Notes: a model not told the origin generated them from the letters alone. Shown: positions 1 to 13,559, counted from the stretch's first letter. The stretch is 64,000 nucleotides of DNA from Eumeta japonica (GCA_005406025.1 BGZK01000531.1:124001-188000), one strand, 5' to 3'. Numbers and translations are program-made.

Positions 1-559
1 TACGGTCCGCCAGCGCGGCGGACCGAACGCCGTCGGAGAAACAAACATAATCGATAACAACAGTCAGCAACGAAAGTCTAGTACAACAAAATTTTCCAAA
101 AAACACAAGGTAATACAAAAGACTGAAAATCGACATCGATCGCGATAAGGGTTCGGGCGAGCGGCGCGGGCGCGGAGGGCCCGCCCTTCGCACCCGCATA
201 CGCCGCCGCAATTTGTTATACCTACTACAACTAAGTTTGCACTTACACACTATGTAACTTAATCTATTTACATATAACTTTTATCCAAGCAATTTTTTAA
301 AAAAGTCTTAGTACTTTTATATAAATTTGAAAATTTGTTAAATTGTCTCTATCGCAGTTCACTGGATCCACTCACACCATTTTTGGTTACGCGTGTATGC
401 GGCCGGGCTCTCCGGTGCGCCCGTGCTCTAGCGCCTGCGCGCTGCGACCACTAGCGTTCTTGTCTGCGGTTAACTTCACACTTTTACCGGCAGCGACTCG
501 CTAATCGATATTATTTCAAACAATTACGCGAAATCGGTTACCGCAGACAACGGGCGCCG

Positions 560-3200
560 TGCACACGACATGGGAGCCTACGATGACTCAGACGATTCTT
601 GTTCATCTTCTGTGGATTCAAAGCTACTAAACATATTAATAGCGTATTCAATATCGTTGTGTCTATGACGGTGTATCAATCAACATCAATAAATATGTCG
701 CAGACAAGGAATCATAATTCACTGTAAATTCATGCGGAACACGCATGACTGAGGGCGTATTTTATCGACAACGCTTTGGCGATCCGATATATAACAATGG
801 ACATGTTAACATTTAAAAATTTTGTCCTCCAGGTGCTGAAGACTGAATTACCATAAAATGCCTAAATAAATATTACATAATATAACGTAAAGTATTGTAA
901 AATTTTAATCAATACTTCAGCCATTTTCCGATTATGAAATAATTTGTTTTTAATAAAATGCTAATAAAGGAGAAGCCGAGTTGAAAATGAAACCATCTCT
1001 AGAGTTACAAATAAAAATGAAAATTATTCTTAAAACAACAAATAGAAAAATTTAATATAATTACATCAAAATTAACAAAATATATTGAATTAAGAATATG
1101 ATAATACACAAACATTTGTTTATTACACAAGCACACAATAAAAAATTAAACAATTCAAAAAAATATTATCATTGTAACAGTTGAAATTGATGCGTGTTTT
1201 AATATATTCCAGTAACTTCAATATCAAATTAACCCATAAAATCATGTCAAATGATAGTAGGCACATGGCCACTCAGCAAAATCATAATTAAGTGTTCAGT
1301 TACACTGACAATGGAACTTAACTATTGACCACTACAAAGATGCGATTCGAATGATCGAATATTAACTTGATTCGATAAAACAGATTTACACTTAATAAAT
1401 TAACCATTTCATCACTACTTATGAATTTGTACTAAATTAATCTTCAATTTTCAGTGCTATAGATTGACATACTGAGTAATAGAGATTCATTTAGTATTTG
1501 TTTAAAGTCATGCATTTACCTACAGTCGTTTAGTACTACAGATATTATGGTACTTTATCAGTTGGAGTTGAATGATTTTTTTTCCTTAAATAAGTTTATC
1601 GGTTTTAAACATTTCCGAACTGGAATATTGATCAGATCTACATTAGGTAAAATATGATCATAATTTACAGAACGATTTACTTTGAACTTCCGGGAAATTT
1701 AAAAACTTGTATAACAATGTAATGAAATTTATGAATATATTTCATTAACAAATGTCATATTTATGGTATCGGTCAACTACTGACTTCTTGTGCCTTACAC
1801 ATGCATTATACAAAAAAAAACAGAACATGATCATGAGGTTATAGTTTTTCATATTACATACAAAATTTCTACAACGACGCTATTAAGAATATTGTAAGGA
1901 ATCGATGCAGGCCCAATCCACTTTGTGTGAAAATTCTCAAATAACATGAAAAAATGTTTTCTGGTACTACTAATAAATAGAAGTGAAAAAAGATATGGCT
2001 TTTTTTTTGCATAAAACATGAGTTTGGATGCCATTGTTCACGTTTGTATACGATTTGCATCCGCGTGAAGTAGAAAGAATGCAATGTACACGTGACGAAG
2101 GAATTCTAATGTCCGATTCCACTTAAAGGAACAAAATATTATACGATGTTACAGTACTTGGATTAGCTGTAAGCATGTCGGATAGAAGAGTAGAAGGATG
2201 CTATTTGTATTGTTGTTGTCTAGCATACTCAAGAAAAAATTGGGCAACAGTTGACAGTATTTGCAGGCAGTAAGAAACACAGAAAAAAAATTATAACGTA
2301 AATGCGCATCAGAAATTAATGATGAGTTTCATAATAACATCTTGTTGTAAAACTTATACAAAGTATATATTTATAGTGTATAATTTTGACAAATTGAAAT
2401 GTAATTTAATACAAAAATATTTTGAGTGAACATTTCGTTAAGTTCATGAACTTGAATAGAAAGAGCCAAATATATGCAAGATGACGGCTGATAAAAAAAG
2501 ACAAATGCTTGATCAAATGTGACAAATGATGCGTCATTAGAAAAAATAAAGTAACGATAATTACATTTTCTGCAATATTTTTATATGTAATATAAAATAA
2601 ATTCTGAAAGACACTTTTCGAAATTCACAATTATACTGTGGCTGTGCCATTTTATTTTTTTTCCCAACACGACGTAAGGTATTAATCGCGAGGATTGTAA
2701 TTTTATATTCAATCATTCGAACCGACTCATAATTTTGATTTAAGTGTATATAATACAATTTCTCAATGGCCATGTGGTCACCAACTTCCGCCAGGCCGTA
2801 AAACCTGTAAAGTTTATGTTTCAGCTAACGTGAATTTATTACATTGATCAATCAATGTCAATCTATCCAACAAGTTACCTTAACACTTCTTAGAAATGTT
2901 TTTAGAATTAAGAACGCCACTTTATACGATAACAGACGATATTAGTGATCGTGGGCAACACTATGTACTTTTATAAACAACAAGAAAGACAAACCGTGCT
3001 GAATTTGCTTTTTATTTGTTATGATTAATTATCGAGGCAAGAAAATGGCACGCTGCGCGCTGCCTATACTGCTTCATCACAGTGATGTATTATATCAACA
3101 GTGTAGACACATCATTTTCGTATCTAACAAAAGTTTTATATGAGTATCTGATGTGGCTGACTCTTAACTTCATCATAAAAGGGAAAACATCGATAAACTA
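560..3200. other. AT-rich noncoding DNA
   Basis: Only short AT-rich ORFs with no protein-like composition. No element recognised. Confidence 0.6.
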
Positions 3201-3203
3201 TTT

Positions 3204-3223
3204 TATATATATATATATATATA

Positions 3224-3266
<43 letters not shown>
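3204..3266. repeat. (TA)n microsatellite
   Basis: A TA dinucleotide run interrupted once by GA near 3225. Confidence 0.95.
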
Positions 3267-3268
<2 letters not shown>

Positions 3269-3899
3269 GTTGTATCGTCCGATCTACAAAGTTTTAGTTG
3301 CATATGTAAGCAGCGTTCTTATTTCTATCGGGCCACATACACGAAACATTTGACAAAGATGTCGAGATAGCAGAGGAGAATAGCGGAGACTCGCTGTCGC
3401 CTTCTCCTCGCTGCCTCGGCACGGTCTAGATGAACGTTTGAAGGGCACGAAAAAGGGATACGAAGGTAACGGTGGCATTTAATATTCGTTACTCGCAAAG
3501 GACAGACATACAAGCTACCTAATTATGGCGATCGGTACAGGGCCCCTCGGGACTACGCACACGCTCTACACACATATAGGTACGGTCCGGTACGTTCGCA
3601 TGCGAATTGAAAAGTTTCAGACCGTGCTTAGGTACATCGCGGTCCGTCCGAAATCGTCAAGCGAAAGTTACAACACGAATATTGATGCTTAACGAGACTC
3701 GATAATCTAGGCCGATGGGGTCCGGACCGTGGACAATGTACACGTGTATATACAGTGTATGGATACAATAATGATTTGTACTTTTCGCTTTCGTGGATGC
3801 ACTCGGACGCTGACATGATGAGAAACAGCTTACAAGTTTTACTAATTATTCGAAATTCGTAAGCGGATCCGTGGCAAACACGTATATGCATAACACGAG

Positions 3900-4190
3900 A
3901 TACGCGCTAACGGATAAGTCGACGGCCCTCGCGCTGCGGGGCGGCGCGGCCGCCGCCGGCGCACGGACAAACACTAAAGTCTGAGATCATCGTAATCACA
4001 TCACAGGACGCTCTCGCTGCGCCGGGCGGGGGCTGCGCCGCGGCGGGCCCCGGGTGCGTACGTCCAGTCGAGAATAGTTACAGTGATATATCGCATGGGA
4101 TGGTTGATCCAGGTAGTCGCGCTCGGCAGGCCGGCGCGTCGCGGGTGAGATCAGGCGGCCGGCGCGACCGGCTAGAACAGAAAACGGTAC
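3900..4190. other. GC-rich segment, no gene recognised
   Basis: CpG-rich island of about 290 bp with no convincing frame. It may be part of a 3' UTR or promoter. A similar smaller island is at 1-215. Confidence 0.3.
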
Positions 4191-4199
4191 AAATTAAAG

Positions 4200-5370
4200 A
4201 CGCCCAGTACAATACATCACTTGAATGAGTAACGTGTGCCGGTTATGTAAAGTAGTAGCAGTAGCAGCTCTACTCACTCCCTGTACTACACCCATTTTGT
4301 GGTTACATCATAAAGTAATTTTTATATGAACTTTTAGTAGAAGTTTTATTGGGTTTCTAAAAACTCGGAGACGCTGCTATTATTGGTACATTGAGATTTG
4401 CTCAAGATATTGCTTGCTGCAGCAATTGGTCACTTAAATGTGATTGTATGGAGTGATATAAGAAATGAGTGGTGAAAGATGAAATTAATGAATGTTCACA
4501 AAAAAATATAAAGCTGATTAAGGAAAGTTTTTGAGATATGTTTAACAATCCTTTCCACGTCTTTCGTACTGAAGTCTAAAACTATTTCTGTACAAAATAC
4601 ACATTCCAAGAAGGCGCGGTCAACGTGGTGACTACGGCCTAATACCCGCTTCTTAACTAGCGCCATCTGTTAAAAAACTCCGCAGGTGGTCATCCTCATT
4701 TAGTATTCATCCAAATTCCACATCTATCACTCACTCATGCCTTGTGGATGCTGAAACTCCCGAGCACTCACGAAGTCAGTGCGTTTCTTGTAGAAACCCG
4801 TCCTCTACATGCAGCGGGCTGATATTATTATTATAAATCGAACTTATACCTAAATATAATAATAATACGGTTAGAACACGACCGGGAGATCGATTCAGGT
4901 TTTGCGCGCTCATGATACAGCGATCATAGTCGATCTCCTGGATAGAAGATAATGATAATTATGAAAATAAATATTGAAATATAATTTTACTAACGAAATA
5001 TAGGAATTGAATGAAAGAAAAGCGTCTGTCAATAACGAGAACGAATCATCGGTCGTTAATAGACGGAAGTATTGTACTTATATTCTCAAGTACTACCACG
5101 AGTGTTTTAGCGACGACAAATTTTCATTTCACTCGCTGACTATCGACAATCCCTGATTAACTGTGCTATTAGTAAGGAATGACGAAAAAATACAATTATA
5201 TTACGACATAGCTTCATCAAAAGCACAACGTAACGACTCTTCTACATTCGGTTCTCTTGTGTATCACTTAATATTTTAATAATTTAGAAAAATGTACTTA
5301 AAGCCAAATATTATGTAATAGTAAGTTAATAAACAATATTCCGCTCTTATTGACATCATAAGATACGCGA
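4200..5370. other. AT-rich noncoding DNA
   Basis: No gene or repeat family recognised. Confidence 0.55.
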
Positions 5371-5391
5371 GTTGACAGATGAAATGTACCT

Positions 5392-5560
5392 CAGTGCGTG
5401 TCGGCGCGGCTCAGGGCGGACGCCGTCACCAGCAGAACACGGACAGCTCGCCGCCGCCGGCGCCGCCGCCCACGCCGCCGACGCCGCCCACGCCCGCGCG
5501 CCACGTCACCCCGCGCACCTTCAGCTGGAAGACGTACGACCGCTATCATCATCTTGAAAT
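5392..5560. other. Coding-like GC-rich block, strand unresolved
   Basis: This block has the third-position GC signature of an exon and can be read both ways. Plus strand: an open frame with NTDSSPPPAPPPTPPTPPTP followed by ARHVTPRTFSWKTYDRY; acceptors ...cctcag or ...ggctcag are possible but the only donor, gtacga, is poor. Minus strand: a decent acceptor (cgtacgtcttccag) opens LKVRGVTWRAGVGG, then a Gly-rich run, then GELSVFCW and a stop; phase 0 matches the end of exon d at 19935. The plus peptide looks more natural; the minus reading fits the neighbouring gene's strand, phase and need for a terminal exon. No family recognised for either. Confidence 0.4.
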
Positions 5561-5659
5561 AGCACACCGCATCGAAGCCGCATTAAAAAAAATAATGCAA
5601 ATTTCGATACTAAAACGAGAAAAGCGGTTCATCTTGATATTGGCCCGTTCATCTTGATC

Positions 5660-6850
5660 TATCATTCTTTTTTCCATACCACTGCGAGGGTTAATTTATA
5701 TACATGTATGTGCAAATATTCCAAACTAATGTGGATATCGCAATTTGCATAAATACAATTTTTATATTCCGTTATCGGGTCAAGACGCAATCGACGCAAC
5801 AAAACAGCCTTAAATCTCAACATATGAAACGATTTGACCAACCATCTCAAATCTTAAAAAACATATCAAACATTAATTACAACAAGAACATTATTAAAAC
5901 TGCTTGAATTCTAAGTCTATATGCTCCGCTTCAATCGCTATTTATCATTCACGATTCAGAGCAAACCGGTCGCGGCGCGGCGGTTGTTAGCGTCGCCCAT
6001 ATAGGGCGCTGCCGACGCCCTAAATGGCGAAGGAAGTTTTCATTCGCAAAAACTGCACACGTGTTCAGAGTCTCGGCGACACGAACTGTACAGTCGTTGT
6101 CGTAGGGCTTTTATCGTGGCCGAGACATAAAATTTATTGATAAATCATTTACTAATAATCAAAATTTTTATGTTTAACAGAATATTTAACGTTTAGTTTT
6201 CACGTATAAATTTTCGTTTGTTAAAAATTACGATTACATTAAAATATAATTTCATAATGTCGTATAGTTTTTGCGATCTGCCCTGCAAGCACTGAAGGGC
6301 TATTCGGAAAACATTCAGGGGCTACTTCTACGTTGGTATGTACATACAATAAATGCAAAATCAACATTAAAAAAACAACAGAAAATCAGATCAAGGCATG
6401 ATTATTCTTTAAAAAGGATTACATATTAGGACAAATAACTTTTCCTTATAGAAAAACTTTTGAAATAACGTTTTTTAAGAGAATATTCTAAATGTTTCAT
6501 TACATATAATTAAATTTAATCGTCATTTTTAGACGCATAAGTTTGTGTTTTTAATTTCTACTACAAAGACTATATTTTAATTGATAAATAGTAATTTGAT
6601 AAACAAAGATTTTTTTTATTCTACCATAACAGATTATAATTCTCAAGCCACGAAAGCTCGAGTTGCGACATTACGTCAAGAAATTCTTAAAAGTCTTAGG
6701 CATTTCGGTTTTTTAGCTATAAAAAAGCCGTCAACCATAAGACTTTTTGGCCTAAGCGACGTTGCCAAATCACACTTTCATAGCTCGGAACTCTTAATCG
6801 GCTAGAGTTTTGAGCTCATATTTTCTTCTAAACGAGTGTCGCGTGGGGTG
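5660..6850. other. Noncoding, mostly AT-rich
   Basis: A small GC patch (5960-6030) with GGGCGCTGCCGACGCCC, otherwise AT-rich. The 74-codon ORF at 6581 has no recognisable domain. Confidence 0.5.
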
Positions 6851-6854
6851 CACC

Positions 6855-6877
6855 ATCTCTCTCTCTCTCTCTCTCTC
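6855..6877. repeat. (CT)n microsatellite
   Basis: Uninterrupted CT run following GTGCACCAT, a sequence also seen at the end of family A copy 1 (10430 region). Confidence 0.95.
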
Positions 6878-6974
6878 ATTACACTAAGTGAAAAACAGTA
6901 GATGCTATCTCGTTGCTTGAACGGAGATGCGGCCCATGGATGGACCTTAATTCATATAGCCGTCGATGTCAATA

Positions 6975-7115
6975 AATTCTGGTCCCGATACTATTCGTAT
7001 TCGATTTGGATCCGACTTACTCTTAATTTTCATTCCGTTTCTATACTTAATTTCGATCCCGATCCCGGCTCTCAATTTTGTTCCTCGTCCTGCTCTCTAT
7101 TGTCGATACTGCATA
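6975..7115 (-). repeat. Degenerate GATCCCGATTC-type repeat
   Basis: TTCTGGTCCCGATACTATTC, TTTCGATCCCGATCCCGGCT and CTCTCAATTTTGTTCC belong to the same unit family as 57650-57965. The 89-codon ORF here is low complexity and not believed. Confidence 0.5.
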
Positions 7116-7399
7116 TGCAGGCCACGGTGCTAGTTGTACAAAGCCGAGATAAACGGCTTGTATCGAAATAACATATAAGTGATACTATCTACTCGAATTG
7201 ATTGTACCTATAGTTGCCTATGAGAGAAAAAAAAATTGGAATCGTTGTAATGTAACACAATCAAATAAAAACTTGATCATTGTTCGTGCTGCATGACCAT
7301 ATCTAACCGATTATCGGTTATTGTTTTCATAGACGCCTGTCAAATCGAGACCTGGTGCTCACTTCGATAAAGAACATGGTAAAACACCGTTCTAAAGGA

Positions 7400-7720
7400 A
7401 GAAGACGAAGATAAGGAGGTAGACGGGACCGGGGCCCGGTGGAAGAGCAATGCGGCACGCGTGGCTGCTGCGCCTACGCGTCAATGCGAACACGCACGAG
7501 AACGCTCCGCCGCTCAATGGGCCGGACTTTCCTCGGCGGCCATTGAGCGCCGGCGCAAAAAACTCGCGGCCGGAACACGTCGCTCCACTCCCTCGGCTTC
7601 GCTTCCACGAACTTATTAATGTTTAATAACCGGCGGCTCGACGCGCATCTCTAGCGATTTCGAAGCAAAAAAGGACGGCACAATTAATGCGAACCGACTC
7701 GCGCATGCGTAGTACATGGC
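7400..7720. other. GC-rich segment with a 10-bp inverted repeat
   Basis: CGCTCAATGG (7511-7520) is complementary to CCATTGAGCG (7540-7549) with a 19-base spacer. No coding frame. Confidence 0.35.
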
Positions 7721-7910
7721 GTATCGATGCCTGAGGATACGCGGACGGCCGAGGAGTGCTGAACGTAAAACAGTTGGCGATACAATAAAAAGGGTTTCAT
7801 TTGTATGTTTGTACGATTTTTATTCGGTAAAAAGCGTGTAGTCGAAAATTTAATTAAGTTTTCCATCTTATTTATTTTATACTTTGTTACTAACGCGTTG
7901 AATTTAATCG

Positions 7911-8039
7911 TATATTGTGTGGCAAGGGGTGAAACAAGACGATTTCTGACGAGGGCGAGATTTGACTGCCCGAGCGAAGCGAGGGCAGTCATTCCAGTCT
8001 GAAATGGTCTTTATTTCATCCCGTGCCACACACTATATT
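7911..8039. mobile_element. Fold-back (palindromic) MITE
   Basis: About 60-bp imperfect inverted arms: the left starts TATATTGTGTGGCAAGGGGT and the complement of the right AATATAGTGTGTGGCACGGG; both continue TGAAA.AA..GAC.ATTTC and end GACTGCCC around a small spacer GAGCGAAGC. The whole unit can form one long hairpin. No coding capacity. Confidence 0.8.
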
Positions 8040-8837
8040 TTTCGTATCACATGTAATGAAACAACGAGTTTCGTTTTATTTTTAATTGATTAAAATCTTT
8101 GACAACGATTTGATGACAGCTGTCACACGATTATGATTTCATTCATTTTTGTTTAAAAATAAACAAATGCGATTCTGACAGACTTGTTGTTTCTGCCCGG
8201 CACAGTCGCATTGGTACGAAATTGTCTTATTTCGACTGGAAAAACAGAGATCAAAACTAGCTGTTTCAATGCATGTGATATGAAAAAAACTTTTTTTTTT
8301 TCTTAAATAGATTCTATTTTGACTGCAGCGATTACAAATTACCCGTAATATAATTTCACGTATAAAAATTTTATTATATCTGATAATACTAATTTTTTTT
8401 CAGAGATAGATGAGCCAGAATTATATTTTGAACCATACACACACAAAAGACGATGCCTATTTCTATCCCTGTTCGTTTGGTTTGCGCGCTTAGCTAGTTT
8501 GAAAATGGAGAAGCGTCATTAGACCAGGTTTCAGTGTATATTTCATTAAGATAATTATCTTATCATAGGATATTATCAGCAAGCATTTGAGTGCTTGATG
8601 ACGGAAAAAAATCGCGATTACGCTTATAGTTCCAGAAACGTTGATCCGATTCACAATTTAATAAGGAAGTTTAATATAAATTTGGTTAGAACAATCGACC
8701 TAGTGTATCAAATGAGCGATTCAAATGCAGGCAGACGCGTAAGGGCAGAAGTCGCTGTTTGTCGTGTTGTGTTTTCTGCGTTGGATGTTATTAATTCATT
8801 TTTGTTGTGTTATGGTACTATTCTCTATCTCCTATTA

Positions 8838-10455
8838 CATCATAGATGTAGAAGAAAGAAAAGATGCATATTTGCTTAATATTTTAACGTCGAAAAATGT
8901 CTCAACGTGTATACGATGTTTCCGTCTCACATTTAACGATACCGTTTTGCAAAGCCAAAGAAAAAGAAGGAAAGGAACATTATTTATCATCTGACATTTC
9001 AACCGAAATGGTTCATTTTTAAATGCAAAGAGAACAAGTAACAATCGTTTTTTTACTGGAAGACAATAAATCCTATTTTTTTTACAATCTGCATGTGCTG
9101 TTCTAAAACAAGACACCGATAGAGTGGTTTAATATTATTTAAAATCTTTGTTATTGTCTTTTGATTGAATATATGGAATGAATCGTAGTAACTTTTTCTT
9201 TGAACCTTTAATTTCATAATGAAAATATACATAAGGACTTGATAATTTCTAAGATATATAGATTATAGTAATATAAAACTTTATTATTATATTGATGAAC
9301 ATACTGCTCGTATACAATGTAAAAAAAAAAACAAATTCAAATATAATAAATACATTTTGACGTGACAACGTCTTAAATTAGGTTGCGGCTGAGTCACTTA
9401 TGAATGTAACGCTCGGTAACGTAACGATGAGTCACCGAACGAGAGGGCCCGCCAATGCCGTCTCTCTCCCACTCAACTATGATCGGTCTGCGCGCGCTCT
9501 AGAGAATTGCGCTTGCAAATGTATTGCAAGTTATTGTATGTATATTTGTATATAAATACGTATGTATGTGTAAAGGTAAAAATAAAATTTTGTTAATATG
9601 AAATTCAGTGCGAGATTCTTTGTATAAATTAATGTTTAAATATAATTCTTTGTATAAATAAATGTTTTAAATTGTTACTATTATTTCATCCTTCTTCTAC
9701 TATACGAATGAATATTCATTAAAATGATTTTACCATTCAAAGTCGTTGTCACAAACTTTCCCCGTATACCGACTTTACAGGCAACCAAATTTTTCTACGT
9801 TTTATAAAGGTTTCGATAAGCTTCTTTCAAATATTTCAAATACCCATCCCTACAACAAATTGAAAACAGAAACGAGGCAAAAGAAAATGAATCGTAGAAA
9901 TAGAAAAAAAATGGACTGTTTTGGAATAGATTTTGTATGATTATATTGTATGATTTCCCTTTAGAAATCATTTTAAGATTTGTAGAGATATAAAAAAAAA
10001 TAATAAATAAAAATTAATAAACATGTCTCTATTAGTATAAGAACAGTCTCTATCGTCAAGCGACCGAATAATGTGAGAACACAAGAAATACGAGACCTGT
10101 GTTGCTTAAGTCTATTTCTTTTAAGTCGGTTTATATATCGGCTTTAGGTGCTACTTCAAATGGAAAAATACAAAATGTTCATCGAATACTCATTATAATA
10201 CATGATTGAGCACCTTTTATAAATAAACTAAATTTTGCTCATTGAAAATAAGAAATACCATCCTTTTTTATAGCCGCATTACGTACTATATTTGAATCTC
10301 TTAACAGAAAGAGCACTTCAACGCCGTAACGGAAGGTGCGACGGAACTACAATGAGTGCTAAACTGTCTGTTTTAGCACTCGTTTGCCGCGGCCGTTTTT
10401 GAGCGCGGGACCGTGCACCATCTCTTTTTTACAGATCTATATGTTACATCTTAGT
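8838..10455 (+). mobile_element. Repeat family A, copy 1
   Basis: Collinear with 14605-16822. Shared landmarks: ACAAGTAA...TGGAAGACAATAAATCC, TTTTGATTGAA-like tract, GAACCTTTAATTTCATAATG, TGTATGATTTCCCTTTA, ACAGTCTCTAT.GT.AAGCGACC, GAGCACTTCAAC.CCGTAACG and GCGGCCGTTTTTGAGCGCGG. It carries about 575 bp (9341-9918) absent from copy 2. The ORF starting at 8595 overlaps only its upstream flank and is not obviously protein coding. No transposase recognised; class unknown. Confidence 0.75.
9614..9673 (+). repeat. 30-bp direct duplication
   Basis: ATTCTTTGTATAAAT.AATGTTT.AAAT occurs at 9614 and again at 9644, inside the segment of family A copy 1 that copy 2 lacks. Confidence 0.8.
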
Positions 10456-11008
10456 TAGGTACTTTACTGTTACACATTTTGATATTTTTCTGAGTAACTA
10501 TTACGCGCAATTTCGTTTACGTGAATTTGTTATCGCGGTAAAAAATTTTCGTTATAAAATCCGCCTATGTTCTTCTCTAGGTTCCAGATAAAGTCTCTAT
10601 CAAATCTAATTACAATCGGTTCAGCACTTTAGTCGTGAGAGATAACAAACAGACAAATGAATAACGCTAAATATATATAAATACCTTAACAAATTTTCTA
10701 TTGAGAACATGGAGGCAGATATTATTATTTCCGAAAGACTATTTTTTATTGCGGTAAAATATCTCATTTCCACGGAAACGAAATCTACGCAAACGAAGTC
10801 GCACGCGATTACTAGTACATATTTGTTCGTTTTCCTTGAGAAGAGAGTAGGGGAGAGCGCGAGGGGGAGCAGATATCAATCTCTTCCTCTAACAGACTAA
10901 GAGATTGACAGAGAAGAAAGCAAAAGAGAACGAGAGCGAGACGAATAGGGAAAGGGTTTGAAATTGGGATACAATCGTGTACGGAATTGGCGATGGTACA
11001 AAGATCCA

Positions 11009-11037
11009 CGCGGACGTAGCCGCGAGCAAAAGCTAGT
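11009..11037 (+). mobile_element. Helitron-like 3' terminus
   Basis: CGCGGACGTAGCCGCG can form a GC hairpin, and CTAG lies nine bases after it (11033-11036), followed by T. This is the 3' end structure of insect Helitrons (hairpin then CTRR at an AT target). The 5' end is unknown; the upstream purine-rich region 10840-10980 may be its body. Confidence 0.6.
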
Positions 11038-11039
11038 AA

Positions 11040-13555
11040 TTCAACGAAATTTGATTTTACTATTAAAAAAACGTTTCCATAGAAAAATGTCTGTCATAGA
11101 TATTCGCACATTTAATTCAACGTTTATTATTACAATAGTACCAACTAATGGGTGTGTCCGTGTAATAAAATCGTATGAGGATTTATTTTTATCGCATTAT
11201 GTAATAAAAAGGTTATCATCAATCCTCAAATAGTTAGCGACTGTGATAGAATCGAAATGCGAATAGATTCGCATGATAAAAACAAAATAATAATTGATAA
11301 TTATTACTACACCTATCCATATAATGAGAAAAAAGTGTGAATCAAAAAATTCCTTTGTAAACAGCATTTGAAGTATATATCAATTTGTCTAACACGACTT
11401 GTTTTTAGCTTTCTATAACTGAAATGAACTAGAAATAGCGATAACGATAACGATCATGCGTAAACATTGCTCTTGGCAAAGGCATTCGTATCGTTCTCAT
11501 GTTTGACCAAACGCTTTAATTTGCTGAAATTTCATGAATGCATTTTAACAATGAAATAATTAGCCCTGTTAATGGGAAAAATGAGTCTTCCAATAACACG
11601 ACTATCAGTAGTTCGGACAAAGAAAAATTATTAAGTCTTCCGTAATAATGTAGCGAACAGAAGGTAATGTAGGTTTACCGAATGAGCCACTGTGGTCTAA
11701 AATTTTGTCAAGTTTCACTTCAAAGTCCGACCGCCTTTTGTCTCATATACGCAATTTCACTGTTCATAGCACAGGAAAATTTTCCTGTCAACTATGTATT
11801 TACCGCGGGTTTAGTTCATAAAGTGGCATAATGTCCCTCTCCAACAAAATTATACTTTTTTGATTACAACTTCAACAGCTTTACATTGTTATAAATGCAC
11901 GTAGTTACAACGGTCCCCTGTTAATAGTTCTAAAATGCGCCGCATTAATGCAATCAGTATTTTTCGTAGGGTTTACATTAGATTTTTCATCATTTTTTAT
12001 ACAGTTTTTAAAATAAACCATAGACAACAATCGAGACTTACAAGCTCTCACTATATAAGTATAAAAATATCACATACAAATTCACTACCATTTCTAGCCG
12101 TAGACGGTGATCGGATTCCACAGCTAATGCGCTAAGGTTAAGGGTGTATGTCATAAACTTATTTACTACAAACTCAAAACTTTAAAACTGTATTATAAAA
12201 AATTAAAATGACAATTGTAAAATTGCAACATTTACAAATAAAACCAGCTAAGCGGGAGTCTGAATCCTGTATCTAGGGCTCCGTACCAACGAATTGATTG
12301 ACATGAAACCTAAAATTGCAAGAAGTTGAAAGTAAACGGCTATCGCCTCTTTCTTAATTTCAACACAAAGATACTTCTAGGCGTGTGTGGAGCTTAGTAT
12401 GATATACAAGATCCATAGGCGTGTGCATATGGGCCGGTACCCAATACCAGAACTAAGAATAAACTGAGTTTACATATCAGTCGACTATGCAAAGTCACGA
12501 ATTCATTTAGAGCGCTCTGTGTGCGCATCTTCAATAGGGTTCCTGTGGATATACAAGATTTACCTTTATATTAAATTTAAGAGTATTATTAAAAAACACT
12601 CAGTGAAAAAGGGTACTGTACAGGGCATAAGCCGCTCGACTTCTTACCAGGTTGTTTCTACCCTTGTATTTGTTGCTCGTTCTTCTAGAGGAAAAACTGA
12701 CTTCTGAACGAGCGGTAGTATAAATTCGCAAAAAATTATGACGTATTTCAAGTGTTATTTTATAACCCATGAAATAGAGATATTATGAATTTGAATTGTT
12801 ACTATGGAGAACTGAATATTTTGGTTGTCTAAACTATATTCTTGCTAAAATATATCGTATTCCACTATACAATATTGATTTTAAATCCAACAATTGTGGG
12901 AAAATGCGTTCTGAACGACTACTATTATACCCCATTGTCATATAATGTACCCAATAATTACAACATTAATCTCGAGTTTTGATGCAAACGTCCGAACTAT
13001 ATTGATGCAAAATTGCAACAATTACAATAGATATATGAATATAGAAATATAGCATCAATTATTGTGCAACAAGAAAGGATTCGGAAATACACACAAAGGC
13101 CAGATAACATGAATTTCATGAAGACACAACGCAGAATGGAATCGATGTAATAGATAGAGGTGTAAAACTGGTGCCTATGCAGCCATAGCCGCCGGTACAC
13201 ATGAAACAGGCTTCTACACGGGAAAAAAATTTCCCTGCACATTTTCCATATTTTAAAATCATCGGATTCATCATCAAAATCATAGTGAGTTTATAATAAA
13301 GTACACAGCATAAAATTCTCCATAAATTAACCGCTTGGACTCAGGAAATTTAAATTATACACCTTTTTCTATTGAAAAGTATTAGATCCCGAAAGGGAAG
13401 AATTTAATATTTGTTTTATTGAATGCATCCGTTTGTGCACTTTGGAAGTGTAGTACTTACACATCTTCTTCTTGTATTTTACATAGAAAGCAAGATAAAA
13501 AAATTAATAGCAACACCTGGATATATTGATATGACAAAATTATATCGTTAACAAC
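11040..13555. other. Noncoding; decayed repeat tail near 12600-12770
   Basis: 12596-12770 (GGGCATAAGCCGCTCGACTT, GAACGAGCGGTAGTATAAAT, AAAAATTATGACGTATTTCA) looks like a retroelement tail, judged from familiarity only. The rest shows nothing. Confidence 0.4.
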
Positions 13556-13559
13556 AGAC

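Noticed and set aside
8595..8879. 94-codon plus ORF as a gene
   Set aside because: No domain or splice context; it runs into the start of a repeat copy and ends in Arg/Lys-rich low complexity.
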